Shown: positions 27,271 to 37,080, numbered from the stretch's first letter. The stretch: 42,303 bases of DNA from Chloroflexota bacterium (GCA_019456165.1 VRUJ01000032.1:7067-49369); one strand, 5' to 3'. The notes: a model not told the origin generated them from the sequence alone. Translations and numbers: made by a program.

Positions 27271-27302
27271 AGTAGCCAGTCCTTACTGGCTACTTTCTTT
27301 TT
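27271..27302 (+). terminator. Rho-independent terminator after tyrS
   Basis: AGTAGCCAGT and ACTGGCTACT form a perfect 10-bp stem around CCTT, followed by TTCTTTTT. It starts 34 bases after the tyrS stop. Confidence 0.9.
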
Positions 27303-27389
27303 GGGTTGGATTAGAATTGTAGTATCGGGGAGGGAGAAGTAAATAAATTTTCAGTTATGCACTGATTGCGCATAGCCATTATTTTTGGG

Positions 27390-28859
27390 CTATTGCTTCG
27401 GATGAGAGGAATTTTCTTCATTCAGGGAGGCAAATTCAGGGCGGGGGTTATCGCTGCGATTGAGGATATCTGGCCCTCGTATGACGGTCCACCACCCAGT
27501 CACTAATACTGCGGCCCCTAACAATGAAATTAAGATAAACGCGAGATTTAATATTGGCCTAGAATCAAGTATCGGGGCGGCCTCTCTTTCATCGGAATTA
27601 CTAATATGGGTGAGTAATAATATCGCAAGAAAAGAAGTTACCAGTGAGGAGCCTCCGTAGGAAACAAAAGGCAGCGGCACTCCTGTCAATGGCAGCAAAC
27701 GGATATTTCCACCGATAATTAACAGACTCTGAAATCCCAGGTATGAAGTTAGGCCGACGGCAAGATAGCGATGAAACGAATTGTTTGCATAAAGAGCGAT
27801 ACGTAGTCCCCGTATTATCAACAAGCCTATTAGCAAAAGCAAACCAATAGCTCCTAACAAGCCGGTTTCCTCAACTATGGCTGCGAAGATAAAATCAGAA
27901 TGTTGGATAGGAACAACTTCGGGGCTGCCCATCCCGGGGCCTCGCCCCAATAAACCCCCAGAACCCATAGCTAATAGGGCTTGCACGATTTGATAAGATC
28001 GCCCGTTTGGGTCTACCCAAGGGTTTATCCAAGAATCCACACGCATGCGAACGATGCCGAAAAGCGAGTATCCCACAAAACCTGCTAATAATAAAACAAT
28101 TAATATAATTAATAACACACGCCGATTTCGAGTCCCTACATATAAAACTGCGGTATAAATTAATGCAAAAACAGCTCCTGTTCCTAAATCTCGCTGGATT
28201 AAGAGTAGCAGAAGCGCCAAACTAGTCATAAAAATAGTTGGTGCTATCAAAGGTAACAGTTTGGTGGAAAGTGGCTGCCGATCGGCGAGGTATGCAGCTA
28301 TAAAAATTAACAAAAGTAATTTAAGTGGTTCTGAGGGCTGCAAGTATATTCCGCAACAACCTAACCACAACCGTGGCCCGGTACCCAAGGGGTTTGTCCC
28401 AAAAAAGATTGTCAGGGCAGTGAGGCCCAATCCGGCAAACAGCCATAGATATTTGTAGCGGCGTAGGAATCCCAGATTATTTTTGATTCGTAATCCAAGA
28501 GTATACAAACCTAACGCAATAATGAGCCAAATCGTTTGTCTTAATCCAAACCGGGAAGTTAATCTCCAGATGGTAAGCAGACCCCACCCACTAAGTATGG
28601 CCGAGATTGGCAATAGAAGAGGGTCTCTGTTTTGAACAAGCTTAACGCTTTGTCGGTGGGCAAGCATTACAACTAATATCCACACGATAATTGCAAGCCA
28701 ATGTGTCCAGCGGTAAGTAGGAGCTTGAATGCGCGTATCTACAAATGGGGAAAGCGTTAAAGCTATTCCATAAGATGAGAGAAACACAGCTCCCATTATT
28801 AACAGACGGCTTTGAGGTTGCCGTTTGTCTAGTTTGGTAGCGCGCTCAAGAAATGTCAC
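27390..28859 (-). CDS. SEDS-family peptidoglycan glycosyltransferase (FtsW/RodA)
   Basis: SEDS proteins polymerise lipid II into glycan strands at the septum (FtsW) or along the side wall (RodA). The 489-residue protein has about ten to twelve membrane segments and the family signatures WINPWVDPNGRSYQIVQAL (with the catalytic-loop Asp), GSGGLLGRGPGMG, HSDFIFAAIVEETG and LPLTGVPLPFVSYGGSS. FtsW or RodA identity cannot be fixed by eye, and the cognate class B PBP is not in the window. The GTG start at 28859 overlaps the mtnP stop by 4 bases (GTGA). Two FHA genes lie upstream, an arrangement recalling the actinobacterial fhaA-fhaB-rodA cluster. Confidence 0.92.
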   Translation of the reverse strand: MTFLERATKLDKRQPQSRLLIMGAVFLSSYGIALTLSPFVDTRIQAPTYRWTHWLAIIVWILVVMLAHRQSVKLVQNRDPLLLPISAILSGWGLLTIWRLTSRFGLRQTIWLIIALGLYTLGLRIKNNLGFLRRYKYLWLFAGLGLTALTIFFGTNPLGTGPRLWLGCCGIYLQPSEPLKLLLLIFIAAYLADRQPLSTKLLPLIAPTIFMTSLALLLLLIQRDLGTGAVFALIYTAVLYVGTRNRRVLLIILIVLLLAGFVGYSLFGIVRMRVDSWINPWVDPNGRSYQIVQALLAMGSGGLLGRGPGMGSPEVVPIQHSDFIFAAIVEETGLLGAIGLLLLIGLLIIRGLRIALYANNSFHRYLAVGLTSYLGFQSLLIIGGNIRLLPLTGVPLPFVSYGGSSLVTSFLAILLLTHISNSDEREAAPILDSRPILNLAFILISLLGAAVLVTGWWTVIRGPDILNRSDNPRPEFASLNEENSSHPKQ

Positions 28860-29725
28860 TTTGGTAAGTACTTGTTAACCAGGAGAGAAAGCTTATCCCT
28901 GGTCTCTCCTGGAATTTTTCTCGGGTCGGTAGCCATGGCTGCCGACAAAGCGTGCGCGCAGTCACAATTTCGATTTATGTCCAGGTTCTGCGCCAGGTTT
29001 TTGACTACCATTTGCACAGTTTTTATACTTTGGGAAAGTGTTTTGAATACCATTTCAGCGGTCACTGGCTCTTCACTGGTGTGCCATACGTCATAATCTG
29101 TGACATGGGCAAGTACTCCATAGCAAAGTTCTGCTTCACGAGCCAAATAAGCCTCTGGGGAGGTCGTCATGCCGATTATGTCAAGACCCCAATTGCGAAA
29201 AATGTTTGATTCGCCTCGGGTAGAAAAGCGCGGCCCTTCAATTGTGATGAAAGTCCCACCCATGTGAACATTTACGTCTGAAGATTCCACCGCTTTGTAG
29301 ATTTGTCTAGAAAAGTTAGCGCAAAATGGATCAGCAACACCGACATGAGCTACAAATCCTTTTTCAAAAAAAGATCGTTTGCGATCACGCGTGAAGTCGA
29401 AAAGCTGATCCGGGACTACAAGGTTTCCGGGGGCATAATCTTCGCGGAACGAACCGCACGCGCTTACACTTAGAACTCGTTCAACCCCCAAAGATTTGAG
29501 AGCATAAATATTAGCTCTATAATTTACTTCCGTTGGGGTGATGAAGTGGCCTACTCCATGCCTAGCCAAGAAAGCAAGCCGCTGACCCTCTAGCGCACCA
29601 ACTGTGATTGGAGAACTCGGATCACCGAAGGGTGTTTTGATGTTGTGGGTTTCGATATCTTCGAGACCATCCATGCTGTAAAGGCCGGAACCCCCTATTA
29701 CTCCAATTGTCGGGTGTTTACTCAT
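28856..29725 (-). CDS. mtnP: S-methyl-5'-thioadenosine phosphorylase
   Basis: MTAP cleaves methylthioadenosine to adenine and methylthioribose 1-phosphate in methionine salvage. The 289-residue protein has the phosphate-binding IGVIGGSGLY, the FLARHGVGHFITPTEVNYRAN segment (here split as FLARHG and TPTEVNYRANIYALK), the substrate motif TIEGPRFSTRGES and IGMTTSPEAYLAREAELCY, then TDYDVW. These match MTAP rather than PNP; some close relatives prefer methylthioinosine. A perfect GGAGGTGA ribosome-binding site precedes the ATG. It is translationally coupled to the SEDS gene downstream. No other mtn gene is in the window. Confidence 0.92.
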   Translation of the reverse strand: MSKHPTIGVIGGSGLYSMDGLEDIETHNIKTPFGDPSSPITVGALEGQRLAFLARHGVGHFITPTEVNYRANIYALKSLGVERVLSVSACGSFREDYAPGNLVVPDQLFDFTRDRKRSFFEKGFVAHVGVADPFCANFSRQIYKAVESSDVNVHMGGTFITIEGPRFSTRGESNIFRNWGLDIIGMTTSPEAYLAREAELCYGVLAHVTDYDVWHTSEEPVTAEMVFKTLSQSIKTVQMVVKNLAQNLDINRNCDCAHALSAAMATDPRKIPGETRDKLSLLVNKYLPK

Positions 29726-29764
29726 CGGTCACCTCCACTACAAATGATTGCGATTTTTTGTGTA

Positions 29765-29773
29765 ATCATAACA
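29765..29773 (-). promoter_or_regulatory. Extended -10 promoter candidate for mtnP-SEDS
   Basis: On the minus strand TGT-TATGAT lies about 40 bases upstream of the mtnP ATG. If used, the pair would be expressed separately from the two FHA genes upstream. Confidence 0.3.
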
Positions 29774-29816
29774 CTGGCTGGCTAATTCTGCTAATAATAG
29801 TATTATTCTTTGGATT

Positions 29817-30251
29817 TTAATATACAATAAATAAAGTGAACGTGACATTTCCACAACGCACACTATCATTATCTGTGAGTACGGTTTGCTGTTCGACTGT
29901 CAGATCGTTTAAAAATGTGCCATTTCTTGAGCCCGCGTCTTCTATCCACCATTGATTGTGGTGATAAGAGATAATGGTATGCCGGGATGAAACGGTTTCG
30001 TGATTAATAACATATTCGCAAATTGGATCACGGCCGATGTAGAAATGATTTGCAACAAATTCAAAATCGGCTTTTTGGTATCCATCATCCATCCGGAGCC
30101 GAATGACAGGTTTGTAGCGAGCAGTTATAGTTCTCTCGTCGCGTCTGAGTGATCTCAATAACCGTAAAAATGCTAGCCCTAAAAAGCTAAAGAGAGTGCC
30201 AACCAGAACAACGCGTAAACCTAAGAAAGCCCAACTATAGAAATTTTCCAT
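29817..30251 (-). CDS. Membrane-anchored FHA-domain protein (FhaB-like)
   Basis: The 144-residue protein has one N-terminal membrane segment (about 8-32), a basic linker and a C-terminal forkhead-associated domain (about 62-142). The phosphothreonine-binding features are visible: YIGRDPICEYVINHETVSSRH (split as YIGRDP, and SSRH with the conserved Ser/His), then WWIEDAGSRNGTFLNDL. FHA domains read phosphothreonine made by Ser/Thr kinases. The topology and gene order resemble FhaB/FipA of actinobacteria. It follows the FhaA-like gene by 15 bases and is probably co-transcribed with it. Confidence 0.88.
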   Translation of the reverse strand: MENFYSWAFLGLRVVLVGTLFSFLGLAFLRLLRSLRRDERTITARYKPVIRLRMDDGYQKADFEFVANHFYIGRDPICEYVINHETVSSRHTIISYHHNQWWIEDAGSRNGTFLNDLTVEQQTVLTDNDSVRCGNVTFTLFIVY

Positions 30252-30266
30252 TTTCGTGCAGTATTA

Positions 30267-31088
30267 TTAACCGTCGAAATTGTCTAATTCATAATCTTCT
30301 GGTCGAAGAAGGCTGGGTGTGTGCTCATCAGTTGCTCTTGGGGAAAAATATTCTTGAGATACATCGATCTTCCGTACGGCATCCTTACCATAAACCAAGC
30401 GTTTACCGGATAATGAAATTGCATCCCCCGATTTTAGAGTTGTGTGAGTGATACGTTCTCCGTTAACATAAGTCCCGCCTGATGATTCAAAATCGAAGAT
30501 CATGTACTCATTATCAGCCACCCTTAACTGAACGTGTTTTTTGGATACCCGAGGATCATCGATCGCTAGATGATTTTCATTTTTGCGTCCGATATTGATC
30601 ACCTTTTCCATCAAAGGGAAGATAATTGCGTTACTAACTATTAGGAAAGCTCTCGGTGGGATTCCCCTTTGGCCCACATCTGTTATCCCGCCTAGATCTT
30701 TTGTTTCCTCCAGAACTTCTGCTAATGTAAGGGCTTGAATCTTGAATTCTCCTTCTGAAATTTTTAGATCAGGCAAAACTGTTATTTCAGGGATATCCGC
30801 AAGTATTATTCCATTTGCATTTGTAACTTCTTTGATTTGCCGGGACGAATTTTCTAATAAAGATTCATTTGTACTAACATCTTTTACAAAGCTTGGGTGT
30901 ATGAAAATCGTGAAGCAGACAGGTGCCTCGAAATCCCCATTTTCCTTTAGCAGCATTTTATTCTGCATGGCTTCTACGAAGCGTTGAGCTAGTATTTTTT
31001 CTTTATCGACCGAAGCAAATAAACGAGCGGTATTCTGCTCGATTAAGCGTTGTAATTGTTCTTCAATCTTATTGAATTTCTCTTTCAT
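30267..31088 (-). CDS. FhaA-like protein: DUF3662 plus FHA domain
   Basis: The frame opens at 31106 (TTG), but ATG at 31088 (MKEKFNKIEEQL) is the likelier start; neither has a good ribosome-binding site. The 273-residue product has an N-terminal DUF3662-like domain (about 1-115: RLIEQNTARLFASVDKEKIL) as in mycobacterial FhaA, and a C-terminal FHA domain (about 165-245) with IGRKNENHLAIDDPRVSKKH and FDFESSGGTYVNGERI. In actinobacteria such proteins bind phosphorylated partners that control cell-wall synthesis. No Ser/Thr kinase or phosphatase gene is in the window. Upstream, archease-rtcB is divergent. Confidence 0.85.
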   Translation of the reverse strand: MKEKFNKIEEQLQRLIEQNTARLFASVDKEKILAQRFVEAMQNKMLLKENGDFEAPVCFTIFIHPSFVKDVSTNESLLENSSRQIKEVTNANGIILADIPEITVLPDLKISEGEFKIQALTLAEVLEETKDLGGITDVGQRGIPPRAFLIVSNAIIFPLMEKVINIGRKNENHLAIDDPRVSKKHVQLRVADNEYMIFDFESSGGTYVNGERITHTTLKSGDAISLSGKRLVYGKDAVRKIDVSQEYFSPRATDEHTPSLLRPEDYELDNFDG

Positions 31089-31262
31089 AATTTTATTGTA
31101 TCTCAATTTGATAAATCATATCCAAAAACTTTTTCTTCTTTGTACTTATGGCTTTATTTTCCGAAATTTTAAAAACTCGAATACTCAACGGTTCGCCAAG
31201 AAGTTTGCTGGTAAATTGCAGCTTCAGGTTCAGCCCCCTTTTTATGGTACACCACAAAACTG

Positions 31263-31290
31263 TTGAAATTATAGACAATCTTTCTATAAA
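31263..31290 (+). promoter_or_regulatory. Promoter candidate for archease-rtcB
   Basis: TTGAAA (31263-31268) and TATAAA (31285-31290) are 16 bases apart, 19 bases before the archease ATG. A second pair, TAGACA (31272-31277) and TAGTAT with a 17-base gap, overlaps it and would give a nearly leaderless message. The archease ATG has no visible Shine-Dalgarno, which fits a very short leader. Confidence 0.45.
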
Positions 31291-31309
31291 AATCTAGTAT
31301 ACTCAGACT

Positions 31310-31723
31310 ATGGGAAAACCTTCTGAAGGTTACAGGGAAATTGACCATACTGCCGATTGGGCTTTGCATGTGTGGGCGCATGATCTTGAATCTCTGTTTG
31401 GGCAAGCAGCGCTTGGCATGTATGCCCTTGCGGAAACAGTTCTTCAAACGGAACCACGCATTACGCGCCGTATCAAAATTGAAACCAGGGATCTGGAAAG
31501 TTTGATAGTCGGATTTCTTAATGAATTGCTGTTTATAAGCGAACAGGATATCTATGGATTTGATACATTTGATATATCCGTTAAAAAATACAAGCTGAGT
31601 GGAGAGATTAGTGGATCTCAAATAATTTCTCAAAAAAAAGAAATCAAGGCTGTGACATACCATGCTCTTGAGATTAAACACAGTAAAAACGGTTTTGAAG
31701 TGCAGATAGTGTTTGATGTTTGA
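31310..31723 (+). CDS. Archease, RtcB activator
   Basis: Archease speeds guanylylation and multiple turnover of the RNA ligase RtcB. The 137-residue protein has the conserved metal-binding HTADWAL segment near the N-terminus, a central FLNELLF motif, KAVTYHALEI and a C-terminal Asp in FDV, all characteristic of the family. It ends 12 bases before rtcB, so the pair is one operon. That pairing is known in bacteria and archaea and supports both calls. Confidence 0.93.
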   Translation: MGKPSEGYREIDHTADWALHVWAHDLESLFGQAALGMYALAETVLQTEPRITRRIKIETRDLESLIVGFLNELLFISEQDIYGFDTFDISVKKYKLSGEISGSQIISQKKEIKAVTYHALEIKHSKNGFEVQIVFDV

Positions 31724-31735
31724 GGAGAAGTCGTA

Positions 31736-33187
31736 ATGATGCGGATGCAAGACATGCAGAAGATTAACGAGTATGAGTGGGAGATACCAGTCAGTTTTCG
31801 TTCAGATATGCGCGTTCCCGTGCGTATATTTGCCACCCGGCGGTTACTGGAGTCGGTTATGCAGGAAAAATCTCTTGAACAGGCAGTTAATGCCGCTACC
31901 TTACCTGGTTTGGTCGGACGAGTATTGGTGATGCCTGACATGCACCAGGGCTATGGGTTTCCTATTGGAGGTGTCGCTGCAACTCGTTATCCCGATGGGG
32001 TGATCTCTCCCGGTGCGATCGGTTATGACATTAATTGCGGAGTACGGTTATTAAGTTCAAAAGTCGAATTCGAGGCGGTCGAAGATCGCTTGGAGCATTT
32101 GGCAACCGCCTTAGATAAATACTGTCCATCCGGCGTTGGAGTAAAAGGGGACATTCGCTTAACCACCAAAGAGTTAGATCAGGTTTGTAGACAGGGTGCT
32201 CGATGGGGGCTTTCGCGCGGATATGCCAGCGATGCCGATCTGCAGCGTTGCGAGGAATTTGGCACGTTGGATGGCGCCGATCCTGATAAAGTTAGCCAAC
32301 GCGCTAAACAACGTGGCCGACCTCAGCTGGGGACTCTTGGGGCCGGCAACCATTTTATTGAAGTTGACGTAGTTGAGAAAATCTTTGATTCTGAAGCAGC
32401 AAGGACATTGGGATTACAAGAAGGTTTCCTGGCTGTGCAAATCCATTGCGGATCGCGTGGGTTCGGTCATCAGATTTGCACTGATTATGTCAGGGAGTTT
32501 CAAGGTGCTATCCAGCGATATAACATAAAACTGCCTGACCGCGAGCTGGTTTGCGCGCCGCTTGATTCCCCGGAGGGGCAATCTTACCTGGCAGCAATGC
32601 GGGCGGCTGCGAATTACGCATTTGCAAACAGGCAAGTTCTGGCGTATTACGCGCGGCAGGCTTTCGAGGAAGTGCTCGGCGGTCGTGTAAACAACTGGCA
32701 TCTCAACCAGGTTTATGATATTGCTCACAACATGGGAAAGATAGAATCACATAAAATTAATGGGAAAAATATAAAAGTGTGTGTACACCGTAAAGGTGCT
32801 ACAAGAGCTTTCGGTCCGGGTTCACCAGGACTGCCTCCTGAATATAGCAAAATCGGCCAACCGGTTTTGGTTCCTGGTAGTATGGGAACAGCCTCTTGGG
32901 TATTGGTTGGTACGGAACAAAGCATGACTCGTTCTTTTGGTTCTACCTGCCATGGGGCTGGACGTGTGATGAGCCGCCGGAAGGCAAAAAAGACAATTCG
33001 GGGCGAACGGTTGCTAAAAGAATTAGAAAGCCGCGGTATACATATTCGTGCTGGATCTTTGCCGGGGCTGGCTGAAGAGGCACCGCAAGCCTATAAAGAT
33101 GTGGACGCGGTCGTAGAAACAGTTTCGGGCGCTGGCATCGCGAAGAAGGTTGCCAGGCTTAGGCCAGTAGCAGTAATTAAAGGATAA
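31736..33187 (+). CDS. rtcB: RNA-splicing ligase RtcB
   Basis: RtcB joins RNA ends with 2',3'-cyclic phosphate or 3'-phosphate to 5'-OH ends using GTP and Mn2+. The 483-residue length is standard. Visible active-site elements are DINCGVRLL (Cys101), [23 protein letters not shown], the HNMGKIE histidine, [12 protein letters not shown] and the guanylylated histidine in STCHGAGR (His406). GAGGAG about 8 bases upstream of the ATG at 31736 supports this start. A second ATG follows at once. No RtcR regulator, RtcA or obvious damaged-RNA substrate (tRNA gene, toxin) is nearby. Confidence 0.96.
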   Translation: MMRMQDMQKINEYEWEIPVSFRSDMRVPVRIFATRRLLESVMQEKSLEQAVNAATLPGLVGRVLVMPDMHQGYGFPIGGVAATRYPDGVISPGAIGYDINCGVRLLSSKVEFEAVEDRLEHLATALDKYCPSGVGVKGDIRLTTKELDQVCRQGARWGLSRGYASDADLQRCEEFGTLDGADPDKVSQRAKQRGRPQLGTLGAGNHFIEVDVVEKIFDSEAARTLGLQEGFLAVQIHCGSRGFGHQICTDYVREFQGAIQRYNIKLPDRELVCAPLDSPEGQSYLAAMRAAANYAFANRQVLAYYARQAFEEVLGGRVNNWHLNQVYDIAHNMGKIESHKINGKNIKVCVHRKGATRAFGPGSPGLPPEYSKIGQPVLVPGSMGTASWVLVGTEQSMTRSFGSTCHGAGRVMSRRKAKKTIRGERLLKELESRGIHIRAGSLPGLAEEAPQAYKDVDAVVETVSGAGIAKKVARLRPVAVIKG

Positions 33188-33270
33188 AATCTGGAACTTT
33201 CCGGGTTCAATCAGCGTTTTAATTTTAATTTGAGATATCGACTAAATTAGATAAGAGGAGAATTTTCAAG

Positions 33271-33717
33271 ATGAATAGAATCAATAACTATTTCAAATTG
33301 ATAATGCTGGTAACGCTATTAGTGTCAGCGTGTTCGTCGGCTGGTGATGGGGCTGAGCAAACAAACGAGCCTAACGTCCCCGATGGTGAGGGTGGGGGTT
33401 TCGGTGTGTCAAATGTTATTATCAATTCAACAGAAATCCTGATCATGGAAAGTTATCCCATCCAAGTGGCTTTGATTGTTTCTGGTGAGTTACCAACACC
33501 TTGCCATGTACTACAAACGATCATCAATGATCCTGATGAGCAAAACCGGATTTTGATTGAGGTATTAGGAGTTATTGATGATGAAACAGTTTGCACCCAA
33601 GTGATGGAGCCGTTTGAAGAAAGGATAGGCATCCCTATGCAGGGTTCCCCGGACGGAGTTTATGAAATTTGGCTGAATGGTGAACTAGTTGGCGATTTTT
33701 CTTATCCGGGCGGTTAG
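33271..33717 (+). CDS. Small lipoprotein, unknown function
   Basis: The 148-residue product has a type II signal peptide with the lipobox VSAC (Cys21), followed by a low-complexity acidic/glycine stretch to about residue 48 and a compact domain with two cysteines (TPCHVL and ETVCTQV) and the pattern PIQVALIVSGELPTPC. Relatives in Chloroflexota exist as far as I can recall, but no function is known to me. AGGAGAA lies about 9 bases before the ATG. The gene ends ahead of a bidirectional terminator and faces the amino-acid ABC operon. The signal peptide fits with lgt and lspA in the same genome. Confidence 0.8.
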   Translation: MNRINNYFKLIMLVTLLVSACSSAGDGAEQTNEPNVPDGEGGGFGVSNVIINSTEILIMESYPIQVALIVSGELPTPCHVLQTIINDPDEQNRILIEVLGVIDDETVCTQVMEPFEERIGIPMQGSPDGVYEIWLNGELVGDFSYPGG

Positions 33718-33798
33718 ATGACCTTCGGTAATATATAGTTGGAGGCAAAAGAGGCGGAAGAATAAAAATATCTTGCATTAGTAGTGGCTGAGTTAAAT

Positions 33799-33838
33799 AA
33801 AAAAAAGAGATTCGGTACAAAATGGAATCTCTTTTTTT
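33799..33838. terminator. Bidirectional rho-independent terminator
   Basis: GAGATTC and GAATCTC (33807-33813, 33825-33831) form a stem flanked by a run of A on the left and T on the right, so U-tracts follow the hairpin on both strands. It serves the lipoprotein gene (plus) and the aap operon (minus). Confidence 0.85.
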
Positions 33839-33857
33839 CTCTGTTGAGGTTCATTTA

Positions 33858-34610
33858 TTAATGTTGTAAAATCTGTGATAAAAACAACTTTGTGCGGTCC
33901 TCCTTAGGCCTTTCAAAAATATCCGCGGGAGTTCCACTTTCGACCACCAAACCTTCATCGAAGAAAAACATCCTGTTTGCTACGGCACGAGCAAAACCCA
34001 TTTCGTGAGTCACCACGATCATAGTCATACCGCTTTCGGCCAGTCCGACCATAACATCTAGCACCTCTTTGATCATCTCTGGGTCAAGTGCGGATGTGGG
34101 TTCGTCGAAAAGCATAATTTTAGGTTCCATGGCAAGTGCGCGGGCGATTGCGACGCGCTGCTGTTGACCGCCCGAAAGTTGACCAGGGTATTTTTCTGCC
34201 TGTTCCGGGATGCCTACACGCTCCAATAGCTCCATCGCTTTAACTTCAGCTTTTTCTTTGGGTAATTTCTTTACCCAGATTGGCGCGAGAGTGATGTTTT
34301 GGATCACTTTAAGATGGGGGAATAAGTTGAACTGTTGGAATACCATCCCGGTTTCTTGCCTTACCTTCTCTATATTGCGCACATCGTGACTTAACTCGAT
34401 ACCATCCACGATGATCTGGCCTTGTTGGTGTTCTTCTAGACGGTTGAGGGTGCGGATAAAGGTAGATTTTCCAGACCCGGACGGTCCGAATATTACGATC
34501 ACTTCCCTAATATTTACTTCCATATCTATACCCTTTAGGGCTTGGAAATCGTCAAACCATTTATGTACATCTCTACAGATGATAATAGGCTCATCATTTG
34601 TCTTTGTCAT
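33858..34610 (-). CDS. aapP: Polar amino-acid ABC transporter ATP-binding protein
   Basis: The GlnQ/AapP-type ATPase powers uptake of polar amino acids. The frame opens at GTG 34637, inside the upstream permease gene, but the ATG at 34610 has a GGAGAAG ribosome-binding site and gives the usual ~250 residues. Motifs: Walker [10 protein letters not shown] (42-50), signature [15 protein letters not shown], Walker [15 protein letters not shown] and switch VVTHEMGFA. It is the last gene of the aapJQMP operon, followed by a bidirectional terminator. Confidence 0.94.
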   Translation of the reverse strand: MTKTNDEPIIICRDVHKWFDDFQALKGIDMEVNIREVIVIFGPSGSGKSTFIRTLNRLEEHQQGQIIVDGIELSHDVRNIEKVRQETGMVFQQFNLFPHLKVIQNITLAPIWVKKLPKEKAEVKAMELLERVGIPEQAEKYPGQLSGGQQQRVAIARALAMEPKIMLFDEPTSALDPEMIKEVLDVMVGLAESGMTMIVVTHEMGFARAVANRMFFFDEGLVVESGTPADIFERPKEDRTKLFLSQILQH

Positions 34611-34626
34611 TCGTTCTTCTCCATAT

Positions 34627-35874
34627 TTAGCGTTCACCTACTCCAAGTGCGTCTTCTAATTTTCGGCTTGCTAGAGACATCAAAAAACTAAAAATCATAT
34701 ATATAATGGCTATGAAAACATAAACTTCTAGCTGCAATTGCAGAAATTCAGGAGTGGAGTTGATAATCGACCTGCCAATTCCTAAGAAATCATTTATTCC
34801 TACAATTACGACCAGGGTAGTATCTTTGAACAGGCTGATGAATTGACCTACGATTGCAGGTAATATCGCTCGCAACGCTTGAGGCAGCACGATAAAAAAC
34901 ATTGTCTGAAAGCCGCTCATCCCCACCGCCTTTGCTGCTTCCATCTGACCAGGGGGCACTGCCTGCAAACCTCCGCGGATATTTTCTGCTGTATATGCCG
35001 CGCTAAATAAGGTCATTGCCATCAACGCTCTTACAATTCGCTCGGGGATTGCTGAGGGTGGTAAAACCAGGTTTATGATAAAAGAAAACATGAATAGGAT
35101 TGTAACTAATGGAACTCCCCGCACCATTTCAATAAAGATTGTGCTGAAGGCGCTAACTACGGGCAGTTTTGACCTCCGGCCCAAGGCGAGGGCTACCCCG
35201 ATTGGAAACGAGAGTATGATTCCGCCGAATGCCAGCAGGAAGGTAACCAACAACCCTCCCCACAGTGTAGTAGTTATACTAGGCAGTAATTCGCTGTTAT
35301 CAAAACCACTCAATAATATCACTGTGATTATTGGTGTCACGAACCAGCCAATTATAATTAAACGTTTGGATACTGCCTCGAGGCGCCCAATGAAATTTCC
35401 GATAATTATGAATAATGAGATTAGACCTAAGAAAAACCGTATGGTCATAACCGTTGATGCAATAGTGAAAATCGGAATGGATAAATCCTCGTGTTGGAAT
35501 GGAAGAATAGCAAATCCAAAAAACAGCAAAGTTGCGAATATACCGATGCTACGCAGCAGGCCGCCCCATTTCCCCCAACTAACACCGATGAGGAACATGA
35601 TGGATAATAGACTTATACCTACACGCCATATTTGGTCTCTGGGAAATTGACCCACCCCGAACAATAGCGGTTGGCTGGTTACTGCGCTCCAGTCTGCGCT
35701 AATGAACACCCATCGAAAAACGATGAACAGTATATAAGCGACCGCTGGGATCAATGTGATGGTCAGGATAGAATTAAACCAATTGCTGAAAAGATTTGCA
35801 CGAACCCATTTTATTATTCCGGGCGCTTGCGACGAGCGAGCATCTGTGGCGGTTAATTGATTTGAAGATGGCAT
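34627..35874 (-). CDS. aapM: Amino-acid ABC transporter permease AapM
   Basis: The 415-residue protein has the long N-terminal membrane extension typical of the AapQ/AapM type and a C-terminal His/Glu/Gln/Arg-type permease domain. The EAA loop is visible in [24 protein letters not shown], given here as AAKAVGMSG and [11 protein letters not shown]. The [21 protein letters not shown] stretch ([12 protein letters not shown]) matches the family. It is 2 bases after the aapQ stop, so the permeases are coupled. Together they form the heterodimeric channel of the transporter. Confidence 0.93.
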   Translation of the reverse strand: MPSSNQLTATDARSSQAPGIIKWVRANLFSNWFNSILTITLIPAVAYILFIVFRWVFISADWSAVTSQPLLFGVGQFPRDQIWRVGISLLSIMFLIGVSWGKWGGLLRSIGIFATLLFFGFAILPFQHEDLSIPIFTIASTVMTIRFFLGLISLFIIIGNFIGRLEAVSKRLIIIGWFVTPIITVILLSGFDNSELLPSITTTLWGGLLVTFLLAFGGIILSFPIGVALALGRRSKLPVVSAFSTIFIEMVRGVPLVTILFMFSFIINLVLPPSAIPERIVRALMAMTLFSAAYTAENIRGGLQAVPPGQMEAAKAVGMSGFQTMFFIVLPQALRAILPAIVGQFISLFKDTTLVVIVGINDFLGIGRSIINSTPEFLQLQLEVYVFIAIIYMIFSFLMSLASRKLEDALGVGER

Positions 35875-35876
35875 GT

Positions 35877-37067
35877 TTATCTGGTGATAAATTGAATGCG
35901 GCGGTTATAAATATTCAGGATTGTCGAAGTTAATAAGCTAAAGAACAAATATGTGAGCATTACCATAACAAAGATTTGCACAGCACGACCTGCGTTATTG
36001 ATAGCAATTTTTGCGAGTCCAAAGAGCTCTTGATAACCTATAACCATTGCCAGACTAGAGTTTTTTGTCAGATTTAAGTACTGGCTAATCATTGGAGGAA
36101 TAATGATCCGTAAAGCTTGTGGGATGATGATCAGATTCAGGATTTGTAAAGAATTCAAGCCAACAGCCTTGGCAGCTTCAATTTGGCCGCGATCCACAGC
36201 TTGAATACCGGCCCTTACCACTTCAGCTATGAAACTTGCAGTGTAAGTTACCAGGCCAATAAATATCCCCATAAACTCTGGGGTCAACCTCATGCCTCCT
36301 TCAAAATTGAATCTTTGGAATTGAGGGACGTCGATCCATAGAGGATTGCCGTCCGCCAAGAACCAGCCGATGACAGGCAGAATGATTAGTACACTTAAGC
36401 TTACTTGGATGTAATAAGTTTGTTGTCCCGTAATCTCACGCCGGCGGCGGAGTGAAATCCAGAAGAATAAGGCCCCAAATATTCCCACGAAAACAGCTAT
36501 CAGAAAAATACCTCCAGTTTCCGTCAGCCGCGGCCAGATCATGTAAATACCCCGTTGTGTGAAATAGATTGATCTCGAAAGTTCGCTGCTATCCTGGACG
36601 TTTGGGAATTGAGAGAATACTGTGAAATACCAGAGGTAAAGCAGCACAAGTAAAGGGATGTTTCTATGGAACTCCACATAAAGTAGAGCCATGCGGCTAA
36701 GCAGCCAATTCTGCGACAAGCGGGCCAAAGCCACGCTTGCACCTAAAATCGTGGCTGCGACAATTCCCAATAATGAAACCCTCAAAGTATTAACCACACC
36801 CACTAAAAAGGCGCGGCCAAAACTCATAGAGGGGTCATATTCGATAATTGATTCGCTGATTGGGAAACCTGCAGCTTCAGTGATAAAACTAAATCCTAAA
36901 TTGAGTCCTCGGTTATCCGCTGCAATGAAGAAATTAATAATAATATATATGAGAAATCCAATAATTAAAATTGCTGAGATGATTTGTGCCGCTGACTGCA
37001 ACCAGCGTTCGTCCCGGTAAAAAGGAATTGAAGCGTTTTGGTCTGGGGAGGATTTTATGGAAGCCAT
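35877..37067 (-). CDS. aapQ: Amino-acid ABC transporter permease AapQ
   Basis: The 396-residue protein has about eight membrane segments, with a ~130-residue loop region between the first and the core segments as in AapQ of the general L-amino-acid transporter. The core shows ARLSQNWLLSRMALLYVEFHRNIPLL (pieces LSQNWLLSR and EFHRNIPLL), TASFIAEVVRAGIQAVDRGQ and the EAA loop AAKAVGLNSLQ with IIPQALRIIIPP. It is separated from aapJ by a 68-base gap that holds a hairpin, and no Shine-Dalgarno is evident before its ATG. Confidence 0.93.
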   Translation of the reverse strand: MASIKSSPDQNASIPFYRDERWLQSAAQIISAILIIGFLIYIIINFFIAADNRGLNLGFSFITEAAGFPISESIIEYDPSMSFGRAFLVGVVNTLRVSLLGIVAATILGASVALARLSQNWLLSRMALLYVEFHRNIPLLVLLYLWYFTVFSQFPNVQDSSELSRSIYFTQRGIYMIWPRLTETGGIFLIAVFVGIFGALFFWISLRRRREITGQQTYYIQVSLSVLIILPVIGWFLADGNPLWIDVPQFQRFNFEGGMRLTPEFMGIFIGLVTYTASFIAEVVRAGIQAVDRGQIEAAKAVGLNSLQILNLIIIPQALRIIIPPMISQYLNLTKNSSLAMVIGYQELFGLAKIAINNAGRAVQIFVMVMLTYLFFSLLTSTILNIYNRRIQFITR

Positions 37068-37080
37068 GATCTATTTTTAT

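Noticed and set aside
31169..31750. A 193-codon minus-strand open frame opposite archease
   Set aside because: It is antisense to archease, whose motifs and pairing with rtcB are clear; the antisense product has no recognisable feature.
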